DNA of 6,347 nucleotides from Gammaproteobacteria bacterium (GTDB lineage: Bacteria > Pseudomonadota > Gammaproteobacteria > Steroidobacterales > Steroidobacteraceae), in NCBI GenBank assembly GCA_030038645.1, contig JASHSR010000351.1, positions 1 through 6,347 of the forward strand, in the 5' to 3' direction. Within the stretch, counting starts at the first letter, position 1, and every line of letters starts with the position of its first letter. Positions 1-6,030 of the stretch are shown here, piece by piece. Under the pieces are notes generated by a model. It saw only the letters and a program-made list of their open reading frames with translations. It was not told where the DNA came from and did not search any database. A program made the translations under genes and the position numbers.

Positions 1-309
1 TACGAAGGGCCCCGCAGCGGCACCGGCGTGCCCTGCGATTGGTCGGGCGCTCGAGCCATTGCGGGCCGTGCCCAGCTCGTGCTCGCAGGCGGCCTCACCG
101 CGGCGACGGTCGGCGTCGCGATCGAGACCGTCGGACCGTTCGGCGTCGACGTGTCGAGTGGCGTCGAGGACAGGCCCGGCATCAAGAGCCCGGAGAAGAT
201 CTTGCAATTTGTTGAGACTGCGCGGGCGGCGTTTGGCTCCCGCTCAGGCGCGCGCGGTGCCCGTTCGGGGCCGCTCCCGCGCGATGCCACCGAGGAGGAC
301 GTTCGATGA
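1..309 (+). CDS. trpF: Phosphoribosylanthranilate isomerase, C-terminal half (5' end outside window)
   Basis: TrpF converts N-(5-phosphoribosyl)anthranilate to the ribulose form in cytoplasmic tryptophan synthesis. About 102 residues are visible, roughly half of the usual 200-210, and the frame is open at the left edge. Seen motifs, numbered from the window edge: SGTGVPCDW at 6-14, equivalent to the family GTG..FDW motif with D13 as the expected catalytic acid; LAGGL at 28-32; and the phosphate-binding stretch GVDVSSGVEDRPGIKS at 48-63. The family usually has KD where this protein has KS. After the last helix (about residue 77) comes a 25-residue Ser/Gly/Arg-rich tail that looks poorly conserved. 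The stop TGA overlaps the trpB start in ATGA, so the two genes are probably translationally coupled. The trpBA genes downstream make the assignment very secure. Confidence 0.95.
   Translation, partial: YEGPRSGTGVPCDWSGARAIAGRAQLVLAGGLTAATVGVAIETVGPFGVDVSSGVEDRPGIKSPEKILQFVETARAAFGSRSGARGARSGPLPRDATEEDVR
292..298 (+). promoter_or_regulatory. Strong Shine-Dalgarno for trpB
   Basis: GAGGAGG lies inside the end of trpF, seven bases before the ATG at 306. It supports 306 as the trpB start, although ATGs at 309 and 318 are also in frame. It suggests that trpB has its own strong initiation as well as coupling to trpF. Confidence 0.7.
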
Positions 310-1598
310 TGCTCGACATGGCCCAGGCCGATCGGGAGCGGCTGCTCGCGGAAGTCCTCGCCGGCCGCTTGCCGGATGCTCGGGGCCGCTTCGGTCCCTT
401 CGGGGGACGCTATGTGCCCGAGACGCTGATTCCGGCGCTCGAGCGGCTCGAGCAAGGCATTCGCGAGCAGCTGCATCGCGAGGACTTTCAAGCCGCGCTC
501 GGGAGCGAGCTGCGGACGTGGGCGGGACGGCCGACGGCGCTCACGCACGCGGCGCGCCTCTCGGCTCGCTGGGGCGCAGACATCTGGCTCAAGCGCGAGG
601 ACCTCGCGCATACCGGTGCGCACAAGATCAACAACGCGATCGGCCAGGCGCTGCTCGCCATGCGGCTCGGCGCCCAGCGCATCGTCGCCGAGACCGGCGC
701 CGGCCAGCACGGCGTGGCGAGCGCAGCGGCCTGCGCGCGGCTCGGGCTGCCGTGCACCGTGTACATGGGCGAAGTCGACATGGAGCGCCAGGCGCCGAAC
801 GTCGGCCGCATGCGCTTGCTCGGCACGACCGTGATCCCCGTCAAGAGCGGCGACCGCACGCTCCGTGCCGCGATCGACGAGGCGATACGCGACTGGGTGT
901 CGGATCCTCTCAATACGTACTACCTGCTCGGCTCGGCGATCGGGCCGCACCCCTATCCCTATCTCGTTCGCGAGCTGCAGGCCGTGATCGGCCGCGAGGC
1001 GCGGGCGCAGATGCTCGAGCAGGCGGGAGCACTGCCCGATGCCGTGATGGCGTGCGTCGGCGGCGGCTCCAACTCGATCGGCCTGTTCCATCCGTTCGTG
1101 ACGGACTCGGCGGTGGATATCATCGGCATCGAGGCTGGAGGCCGCGGAGCAGGACTCGGCGAGAACGCGGCGACGCTCGCGTTCGGCCGGCCCGGCGTGC
1201 TGCACGGCTGCTACTCCATCCTGCTGCAGGATGCGCATGGCCAGGTGCAGGAGACGCACTCGATCTCCGCGGGGCTCGACTATTCGAGCGTCGGCCCGGA
1301 GCATGCCGCCCTGCTCGCGGCGGGGCGGGCGCGCTACGAGGTCGCAAGCGACGACGAGGCGCTCGCCGCGGTGAAGGAGTGCTGCGAGAGCGAGGGCATC
1401 CTGCCCGCCCTCGAAAGCGCCCACGCGATCGCAGGCGCGAAGCGCTGGGCGGCGAGCCATCGCGGAGGGCGCATTCTCGTCGGCCTCTCGGGTCGAGGCG
1501 ACAAGGACATGTCCACGTTGCAGCAGACGCTGATCGCGCGCCTCGACCGAGACCCCTCGGGCGCGACCGAAGGGCGCCGCAGCCCGGTGTCGTCATGA
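306..1598 (+). CDS. trpB: Tryptophan synthase beta chain
   Basis: TrpB is the PLP-dependent subunit that condenses indole, channelled from TrpA, with L-serine to give L-tryptophan. The product is 430 residues, somewhat longer than the roughly 397 of enteric TrpB; the extra length is mainly at the N-terminus. Seen motifs: RFGPFGGRYVPET at 28-40; HTGAHKINN at 102-110 with PLP lysine K107; ETGAGQHG at 129-136 with catalytic E129; PLP-phosphate loop GGGSNS at 252-257; AGLDYSSVGPEH at 322-333 with D325; EGILPALESAHA at 363-374 with E370; and LSGRGDKD at 394-401. K107, E129, D325 and E370 keep the spacing of Salmonella K87, E109, D305 and E350, so the enzyme should be active. A GAGGAGG ribosome site fits the ATG at 306. 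The gene overlaps trpF by 4 nt upstream and trpA by 4 nt downstream, which suits equal production of the alpha2beta2 complex. Confidence 0.98.
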   Translation: MMLDMAQADRERLLAEVLAGRLPDARGRFGPFGGRYVPETLIPALERLEQGIREQLHREDFQAALGSELRTWAGRPTALTHAARLSARWGADIWLKREDLAHTGAHKINNAIGQALLAMRLGAQRIVAETGAGQHGVASAAACARLGLPCTVYMGEVDMERQAPNVGRMRLLGTTVIPVKSGDRTLRAAIDEAIRDWVSDPLNTYYLLGSAIGPHPYPYLVRELQAVIGREARAQMLEQAGALPDAVMACVGGGSNSIGLFHPFVTDSAVDIIGIEAGGRGAGLGENAATLAFGRPGVLHGCYSILLQDAHGQVQETHSISAGLDYSSVGPEHAALLAAGRARYEVASDDEALAAVKECCESEGILPALESAHAIAGAKRWAASHRGGRILVGLSGRGDKDMSTLQQTLIARLDRDPSGATEGRRSPVSS

Positions 1599-2383
1599 GC
1601 CGCGCTACGTCACAGCCGCGCGAGCAGATCGCCGCCGCCATCCGAGCGGCGAGCCGCGACGCCCGGCTGGCGCTCGTCGCGTATCTCACCGCCGGCTTTC
1701 CGACCCGGGAGCGCTTCGCCGAGCACGTGCACGCCCTTGCGCAGGGCGCCGACGTGCTCGAGATCGGCGTGCCGTTCACCGATCCCATGGCGGACGGCGT
1801 CACGGTCCAGCGCGCGAGCCACGCGGCGCTCGCTCAGGGGGTCACGCTCGAGTGGATTCTGGGCGAGCTCGCGGCGATGCCACGCGTCCCCGTTCCCGTC
1901 CTGCTCATGAGCTATTTGAACCCGCTGCTCGCCTTCGGAGCGGACCGGCTGCCTGCGGCGGCGGCCCGCGCAGGCGTGAGCGGCTTCATCGTGCCGGATC
2001 TGCCGTTCGACGAGAGCTCGCCCATGCGCGACTCGCTGGCGGGCGAAGGCCTCGCGCTCGTGCAGATGGCAACGCCGGTGACGCGGCCGGAGCGGCTGGC
2101 GCGGCTCTGTGACGCGAGCGAAGGATTCGTGTACGCCGTCACGATGACCGGAACTACCGGGAAGAGCGTCTCGGTGCCGCCGCAGACGCTCGAGTATCTC
2201 GACCGAGTCCGCTCGCGGTCGAGGCTTCCCGTGTGCGCCGGCTTCGGCATTCGCACCGCCGAGCAGGTGGCGCGGCTCCGCGGGCACGTGGACGGCGTCG
2301 TCATCGGGTCCGCGCTCGTCGAGGTGCTGGAGCGGGGAGACGACCCCACAGCGTGGCTGGCTGCGTTGCGTGGGTCCGGATGA
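1595..2383 (+). CDS. trpA: Tryptophan synthase alpha chain
   Basis: TrpA cleaves indole-3-glycerol phosphate to indole and glyceraldehyde-3-phosphate and passes indole to TrpB. The product has 262 residues (about 268 is usual) and is a TIM barrel. Seen: LEIGVPFTDPMADG at 55-68, where E56 and D67 match the catalytic Glu49 and Asp60 of Salmonella TrpA; MSYLNP at 105-110; VPDLPFDE at 133-140; Y180 followed by loop 6, TMTGTTG at 183-189, with T188 matching Thr183; GFGI at 216-219; and the phosphate-binding IGSALVE at 237-243. V69 follows ADG where the common form has proline, and loop 6 differs from the usual gammaproteobacterial SRAGVTG. The ATG overlaps the trpB stop as ATGA. I see no good ribosome site close by (GAAGGG is 20 bases away), so translation probably depends on trpB. 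The gene is the last of the operon in this orientation. Confidence 0.98.
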   Translation: MSRATSQPREQIAAAIRAASRDARLALVAYLTAGFPTRERFAEHVHALAQGADVLEIGVPFTDPMADGVTVQRASHAALAQGVTLEWILGELAAMPRVPVPVLLMSYLNPLLAFGADRLPAAAARAGVSGFIVPDLPFDESSPMRDSLAGEGLALVQMATPVTRPERLARLCDASEGFVYAVTMTGTTGKSVSVPPQTLEYLDRVRSRSRLPVCAGFGIRTAEQVARLRGHVDGVVIGSALVEVLERGDDPTAWLAALRGSG

Positions 2384-2384
2384 C

Positions 2385-2406
2385 GCGCCGCCGGCCGGCG
2401 TGGCGC
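2385..2406 (+). terminator. GC-only hairpin just after trpA; possible terminator or 3'-end stabiliser
   Basis: One base after the trpA stop, GCGC (2385-2388) pairs with GCGC (2403-2406). Inside, with a two-base TG bulge, lies the perfect 12-bp palindrome CGCCGGCCGGCG (2389-2400). This could form a strong stem on either strand and sits between converging transcription units. There is no T-run on either side, so it does not meet the usual definition of an intrinsic terminator. In such GC-rich DNA, chance hairpins are common. Confidence 0.3.
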
Positions 2407-2440
2407 TCTCGACGATACGCTGCACCGCGCGGCACCCCGT

Positions 2441-2464
2441 CGCTCGTCAGGGCGCTCGTCAGGC
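2441..2464. repeat. 12-bp tandem duplication spanning the aldo/keto reductase stop
   Basis: CGCTCGTCAGGG (2441-2452) is followed directly by CGCTCGTCAGGC (2453-2464), identical at 11 of 12 positions. The repeat unit is four codons long, so on the - strand it places a second in-frame TGA at 2449-2447, four codons after the reductase stop at 2461-2459. It looks like a slippage duplication and has no evident function. Confidence 0.75.
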
Positions 2465-3310
2465 TGCGAGGATCAGGTCTATCGCCCGGCGGTCGCGCTC
2501 GGCGAGATCGAACTCGAAGATCGCCAGGTCCTCGCGCATGTGCGCCTGCGAGCGCGTCCCCGTGAGCGGCACGACGCCGCTCTGAGTGAGATAGCGGAAG
2601 AGAACCTGCGCGGGCGTGCGCACGTACCGCGAGGCGAGCGCCTGGATCACCGCGTGGCCGAGGAGCTGGGGGTTGGCGGTGAGCGTCCAGAAGCTCTGGT
2701 AGACGATGCGCTCCGCGCCGCAGAAGGCGCGGATGTCCCGGTCGTAGTCCGTGTCGGCGTAGAAGCGGTTCTGCAGCACTGCAGGCCGGATGCGAGCGGC
2801 GCGGCACAGCGCCTCGAGCTGATCGAGCCGGTAACAGTTGCTGATCCCGAGCTGGCGGGCGCGCCCGGCGTCCACCAGGGACTCGAGCGCTTGCCAGGCC
2901 TGCAGAGTCTGCGGCTCGGTCGCGAGAGGCGAGTGCAGGATGAGGCAGTCCAGGTAATCCGTCTGCAAGTTCCGCAGCGAGACCGCGCAGGACTGCGCGA
3001 CCTGATCGGCGAGCGGCGCGTCCGGATCGTAAGGAATCCTCGCGGGGTCGTGGCCTGCGACCGGCGTGAACTTGGTCTGCAGATACAGATCGGCGCGGGA
3101 GAGCGTGGGTCCGAGAGAGGCGGCGACGCCCGCTCCGGCGCCCGCCTCGTCGTAGTGGCGGGGCTGGCAGGCGGTGTCGATGCCGCGGAACCCCTGCGCG
3201 AGGGCGGTCCGAACCAGCCGCTCGGTGTCGCCCTTCTTCCAGGCCGTGCCGTAAAGGATCGCGGGAATGCGCACGCCGGCGGCGGAGGTGAGGGCGCCCA
3301 TGCGCGTCAT
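2459..3310 (-). CDS. Aldo/keto reductase family oxidoreductase
   Basis: This is a cytoplasmic NAD(P)H-dependent reductase of carbonyl compounds with a TIM-barrel fold; its substrate is not predictable. The product is 283 residues from the ATG at 3310, or 280 from the in-frame ATG at 3301. The frame stays open to an ATG at 3400, but the extra 30 residues are Arg/Ala-rich and precede the normal family start, so I reject them. Neither start has a good ribosome site. Numbered from 3310, the catalytic tetrad is complete: D45 (GFRGIDTA), Y53 (PRHYDE), K80 (YLQTKF) and H126 (LILHSP). The cofactor-side motifs GISN (155-158) and VLQNRF (178-183) follow, then PLTGTRS (248-254), where many relatives have a P-G-T-S-type motif. 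A segment after the lysine (FTPVAGHDPARIPYDP, 81-96) marks a distinct subgroup. The gene converges on trpA with a 75-bp gap and diverges from the membrane-protein gene. Confidence 0.9.
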   Translation of the reverse strand: MTRMGALTSAAGVRIPAILYGTAWKKGDTERLVRTALAQGFRGIDTACQPRHYDEAGAGAGVAASLGPTLSRADLYLQTKFTPVAGHDPARIPYDPDAPLADQVAQSCAVSLRNLQTDYLDCLILHSPLATEPQTLQAWQALESLVDAGRARQLGISNCYRLDQLEALCRAARIRPAVLQNRFYADTDYDRDIRAFCGAERIVYQSFWTLTANPQLLGHAVIQALASRYVRTPAQVLFRYLTQSGVVPLTGTRSQAHMREDLAIFEFDLAERDRRAIDLILAA

Positions 3311-3390
3311 TCTAGCGGCGGAGCGCCACCGGCGGATGCAAGCCTGCGCCGGACGCGCGCCCGCGGCGAACGCGAGCCTCCGGCGGCCCG

Positions 3391-3405
3391 TTTGATACAT
3401 ACTAT
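3391..3405. promoter_or_regulatory. AT-rich patch in divergent gap, possible promoter
   Basis: The 134-bp gap between the reductase start (3310) and the membrane-protein start (3445) holds a short AT-rich stretch that stands out from its surroundings. On the + strand TACTAT (3400-3405) resembles a -10 box, which would give a leader of about 33 bases. On the - strand TAGTAT (3404-3399) resembles one too. No good -35 hexamer is correctly spaced on either strand, so this is only a candidate shared promoter region. Confidence 0.3.
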
Positions 3406-3444
3406 CCGTCGGTTCACGTTCCGATCGACCATGAGGCGGGCCGC

Positions 3445-3798
3445 ATGCAAATTCTCATCATCGTCGTGATCGCCATCCATTTGCTCGCGGGCGTGTACTG
3501 GGCGGGCTCGACGTTCGTGCTCGCGCTCGCGGGAGGTCGGGGCGCCGAGTCGCTGTTTCGCTCCCAGATGATCGCCGCGGTGGTAGCGGTGATCGCGGGA
3601 GTGATTCTCTGGACCGTTCTGATCGGAAGCGCCAGGGGTCCGACCGAAACGTCACTCAGCGTGGGCGCCGCATGCGCGGTGGCCGCGGCGGGATTCCAGG
3701 GAGCCTGGCGCAAGGAGCCTGCCCGGGCTCAGCGCATTGCCGCCATCCTGCTCGCCATCACGGTCGTCTCGATGGCCGTCGCGCGGTATCTCACTTGA
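3445..3798 (+). CDS. Small four-helix integral membrane protein, unknown function
   Basis: I do not recognise this as a named protein. It has 117 residues, mostly hydrophobic, with four likely membrane helices at about 3-29, 42-60, 70-87 and 96-114. A short Gly/Arg loop (30-35) and an Arg/Lys/Glu loop (89-97) lie between helices. Helix 1 carries H12 and W19 in the pattern HLLAGVYWAGS, which recalls the His-x6-Trp-x-Gly pattern of small heme- or copper-associated membrane families (CopD- or DUF2269-like); this is a weak likeness and not an assignment. A GAGG at 3433-3436, eight bases before the ATG, supports the start. An ATG at 3431 is out of frame. The stop overlaps the TTG start of the next gene (TTGA), so the two are probably co-translated. 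Confidence 0.8.
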   Translation: MQILIIVVIAIHLLAGVYWAGSTFVLALAGGRGAESLFRSQMIAAVVAVIAGVILWTVLIGSARGPTETSLSVGAACAVAAAGFQGAWRKEPARAQRIAAILLAITVVSMAVARYLT

Positions 3799-4508
3799 CC
3801 GAACGTTCCGTCACCATCGCCCGCCGCTTTTGCGGTCCGCCGACTTCGGCAAACGGCGGCTATTTCTCGGGTGTCGTCGCCGCCCTGGCGAGCCGCAGCG
3901 TGGCGGTGCGGCTCGCGAAGCCGCCGCCGCTCGATGTGCCGCTCGGCGTCGAGGAGCTCGGTGAGGGCATCCTCGAGCTGCGACAGGGCGACGACTTGAT
4001 CGCTCAGACGCGCCCCAACGAGGTCACCGCCCCACCGATCCGCCCTCCGAGCTACCTCGAGGCGATCGAGGCGTCGCGCCGCTACGTCGGCTTCGCTCAC
4101 CACCCGTTTCCGAGCTGCTTCGTTTGCGGGCCGCAGCGGCAGCGAGGCGACGGGCTGCGCATCTTTCCCGGCAGTCTCGCCGGCCGGGATGTCGTGGTCG
4201 CGCCCTGGGTCGCGGACGACTCCCTTGCGGCCGAGGACGGCAAGGTACGCGCCGAGTTCATGTGGGCGGCGCTCGACTGTCCAGGCTGGCTCGCCACGGT
4301 CGCCGACGCGCGTGTCGCATTGCTCGGCGAGCTTTCGGCTCACATCGACCGCCGCGTGCACGCCGGCGAGCATTGCGTCGTGATGGGCTGGCCCGTGGCG
4401 CGGGACGGCCGCAAGCACGAGGCCGGCACGGCGCTCTTCGACGAGGACGGCGAGCTCTGCGCGTACGCGCGCGCGATCTGGATCGAGCCGCGCGCCGCCG
4501 CCCTCTAG
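3795..4508 (+). CDS. Double-hotdog, thioesterase-like protein with CFVCGP motif
   Basis: Probably a cytoplasmic protein with two hotdog domains, the fold of acyl-CoA thioesterases and dehydratases; the substrate is unknown. With TTG at 3795 as start it has 237 residues. The N-terminal half (about 1-95) has RFCGPPTSANGGYFSG at 11-26, resembling the NGG helix start of TesB-like hotdogs. The C-terminal half (about 100-237) has HHPFPSCFVCGP at 102-113, GDGLRIFPG at 118-126 and FMWAALDCPG at 155-164. C108 and C111 form a CxxC close to H102 and H103, so metal binding or a structural role is possible. The only ATG upstream in frame (3672) would overlap the previous gene by 127 nt, and the recognisable fold begins right after the TTG, so I prefer TTG with TTGA coupling. 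No good ribosome site is visible. The stop is shared with the converging transporter gene. Fold assignment is inferred from motif memory. Confidence 0.8.
   Translation: MTERSVTIARRFCGPPTSANGGYFSGVVAALASRSVAVRLAKPPPLDVPLGVEELGEGILELRQGDDLIAQTRPNEVTAPPIRPPSYLEAIEASRRYVGFAHHPFPSCFVCGPQRQRGDGLRIFPGSLAGRDVVVAPWVADDSLAAEDGKVRAEFMWAALDCPGWLATVADARVALLGELSAHIDRRVHAGEHCVVMGWPVARDGRKHEAGTALFDEDGELCAYARAIWIEPRAAAL
4505..4508. other. CTAG palindrome serving as stop codon for two convergent genes
   Basis: TAG at 4506-4508 ends the hotdog gene on the + strand, and the complement of 4505-4507 is TAG ending the transporter on the - strand. The two genes overlap tail to tail by these four bases, leaving no room for a terminator between them. 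Confidence 0.95.
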
Positions 4509-5914
4509 CCCGCCCCGATCTGCTCGCGCGCGACCCTCGCGGCGGGGTCGAGCTCCATCATGCGAGCCTCGCGCCAGCCGCCGAACTTGTAGTAGAGCAC
4601 ACCGAGCACCAGGGCGACGATCGAGGACAACGGGAAGCTCCACCAGATGGCATCGGCGCCGAGGTGCTTGAGCATCACGAGCGCGAGCGGGAAGCGCACG
4701 CAAAGCAGCGCGCAGACCAGGATGATGAGCGGGGGCACCACCGCTCCATTCGCGCGCACGACGCCGAGCAGCACCAGCGAGACGCCGAAGAAGATGTAGT
4801 TCCAGGCGCCGATGCGGTTCAAGTGCACGGCGACGTGCAGCGCCGCCGAGTTGGGCGGCAGGAACAGGCCGAGCGCCTGCGCGCTCAGCACGACGATCAG
4901 CACGACGAGGAAAGTCGTGAGCGCGAACTGATACAGCACGCCGACGCGGGCCGTGGAGGCGACGCGGTCCCATTTCCTCGCGCCGATGTTCTGCGCGACC
5001 ATCGAGGAGACGGCCATGCCGATGGCGAAGGACGGCATCTGCACGTAATTCCACACTTGGAGCGCCGCGCCGAACGCCGCCGTGGTGTCGATGCCGAAGC
5101 GGTTCACGAGCGTGATCATCAGCACGCCGCTCAGGGAGACCACGATCATCTGCAGCGCCATCGGCACGCCCTTGGTGATGAGCGTCGCGACGATCCCCCA
5201 GTCGAGGCGCAGCAGCTGCAACTCGTCGCCGTGCAGGCACAGCGGGTTCTTGCGCCGATAGAGATGGATCACGAGCGCGATCAGAGCGATGGCCTGGGCC
5301 GAGAGCGTCGCGAGCGCCGAGCCTGCGATCCCGAGCCGCGGCACCGGTCCCCATCCGAAGATGAGCAGCGGGTTCAGTCCGATATCGAGCGCCACGTTGA
5401 GGATCAGGAAGTAGAGCGGGGTCTTCGAGTCGCCGGCGCCCCGCAGCACGGAGGTGGCGAAGATGTAGAGGACGAGGAACGGCAGCGATAGAAAGATGAT
5501 GCGCATGTAGGCGACCGCGAGCGGCAGCGCCTCCGGCGGGGTCTTCATCGCCTCGAGCAACGGCTGGCAGACCGTCCAGCCGATGGCGGCCATCACGATG
5601 GCGATCGCGACGGAGAAGCTCGTGCTGGTGCCGACGACCCGCTTCGCGTCGTGCAAACGCCGCGCGCCGAGGTACTGTCCGATCAGGATCGTCGCCGCGA
5701 GAGACGCGCCGAACAGCGCGCCGAGCATCAGGAACAGCACCACGTTCGCGTTGGAGCTCGCGGTGAGCGCCGCCTCGCCGAGGTAGCGGCCGATCCACAC
5801 GGAGTTCACGGAGCCGTCGAGCGATTGCAGGACGTTGCCGAGCAGGATCGGCATCGCGAAGAAGAACAGTCTGTGGCTGATCGAGCCTTCGGTGAGGGAG
5901 CGAGCGGGTTGCAT
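4505..5914 (-). CDS. MATE family multidrug/metabolite efflux transporter
   Basis: An inner-membrane antiporter, expected to export organic compounds in exchange for H+ or Na+; the substrate is unknown. The 469 residues fit the family (about 450-480) with twelve likely helices in two homologous halves, near 16-38, 52-75, 95-115, 133-155, 167-187, 195-218, 240-262, 281-303, 325-351, 368-388, 393-413 and 424-443. Paired family motifs are visible: GQYLGARR (79-86) and AQNIGARK (307-314); LRGAGDSKTP (157-166) and VRANGAVVPP (386-395); plus LNPLLIFGWG (180-189). D33 in helix 1 and N173/D177 in helix 5 match the positions and spacing of the PfMATE cation-site residues D41 and N180/D184. The N-terminus (LTEGSISHRLFFFAMPILLGN) is a normal family start, supporting the ATG at 5914, although the bases before it are C/T-rich with no ribosome site. 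It lies downstream of the ubiB-like gene and may have its own promoter in the 116-bp gap. Confidence 0.95.
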   Translation of the reverse strand: MQPARSLTEGSISHRLFFFAMPILLGNVLQSLDGSVNSVWIGRYLGEAALTASSNANVVLFLMLGALFGASLAATILIGQYLGARRLHDAKRVVGTSTSFSVAIAIVMAAIGWTVCQPLLEAMKTPPEALPLAVAYMRIIFLSLPFLVLYIFATSVLRGAGDSKTPLYFLILNVALDIGLNPLLIFGWGPVPRLGIAGSALATLSAQAIALIALVIHLYRRKNPLCLHGDELQLLRLDWGIVATLITKGVPMALQMIVVSLSGVLMITLVNRFGIDTTAAFGAALQVWNYVQMPSFAIGMAVSSMVAQNIGARKWDRVASTARVGVLYQFALTTFLVVLIVVLSAQALGLFLPPNSAALHVAVHLNRIGAWNYIFFGVSLVLLGVVRANGAVVPPLIILVCALLCVRFPLALVMLKHLGADAIWWSFPLSSIVALVLGVLYYKFGGWREARMMELDPAARVAREQIGAG

Positions 5915-5966
5915 AGGGGGAGTCGGGAACGGGCGAAAGCAGGCTAACCTACCGATGCAGTGCCGT

Positions 5967-5980
5967 CCACCGGGAGGTGG
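5967..5980. other. Small hairpin in the putative leader of the MATE gene
   Basis: CCACC (5967-5971) and GGTGG (5976-5980) can pair around GGGA, a GNRA-type loop on the + strand; on the - strand, the likely transcript, the loop is TCCC. It lies 53 bases before the MATE start. There is no T-run on either side, so it is not a clear terminator, and it may be chance. Confidence 0.3.
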
Positions 5981-5992
5981 CGCCGTGTCCGC

Positions 5993-5998
5993 AATATA
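5993..5998 (-). promoter_or_regulatory. Candidate -10 box for the MATE gene
   Basis: Read on the - strand, 5998-5993 is TATATT, five of six matches to TATAAT and one of the few AT-rich spots in the region. Transcription from it would give a leader of about 70 bases that includes the hairpin at 5967-5980. No convincing -35 hexamer lies 16-18 bases upstream, so the call is tentative. Confidence 0.3.
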
Positions 5999-6030
5999 CG
6001 GCTCAGCTCACACCGCGGGGCGGTCGGGAG

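Noticed and set aside
59..2383. A 774-codon open frame through trpF, trpB and trpA
   Set aside because: Only its last 262 codons are real (trpA). The upstream part lies out of frame in trpF and trpB and gives a low-complexity Arg/Ala/Gly-rich product, as expected where GC bias removes stop codons.
3311..3400. N-terminal extension of the reductase to an ATG at 3400
   Set aside because: The added residues are Arg/Ala-rich, unlike the family, and would cover the AT-rich promoter-like patch. The ATGs at 3310 and 3301 place the start at the normal position before the first barrel strand.
2540..3469. A 309-codon + strand frame opposite the aldo/keto reductase
   Set aside because: Composition is Arg/Gly/Ala/Val-rich without motifs, and the - strand frame carries the complete AKR catalytic tetrad.
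3672..3794. Longer hotdog protein starting at the ATG at 3672
   Set aside because: This would overlap the membrane-protein gene by 127 nt, and the added residues look like shadow translation. The conserved-looking sequence begins right after the TTG at 3795.
4124..5491. A 455-codon + strand frame rich in His, Asp, Glu and Arg
   Set aside because: It mostly mirrors the MATE gene. Antisense reading of hydrophobic codons in GC-rich DNA gives exactly such charged sequences, so it is a shadow.
3729..5798. A 689-codon - strand frame across the hotdog and MATE genes
   Set aside because: It is antisense to the hotdog gene and out of frame with MATE. The product is Arg/Ala-rich with no recognisable motif, while both real genes have clear family signatures.
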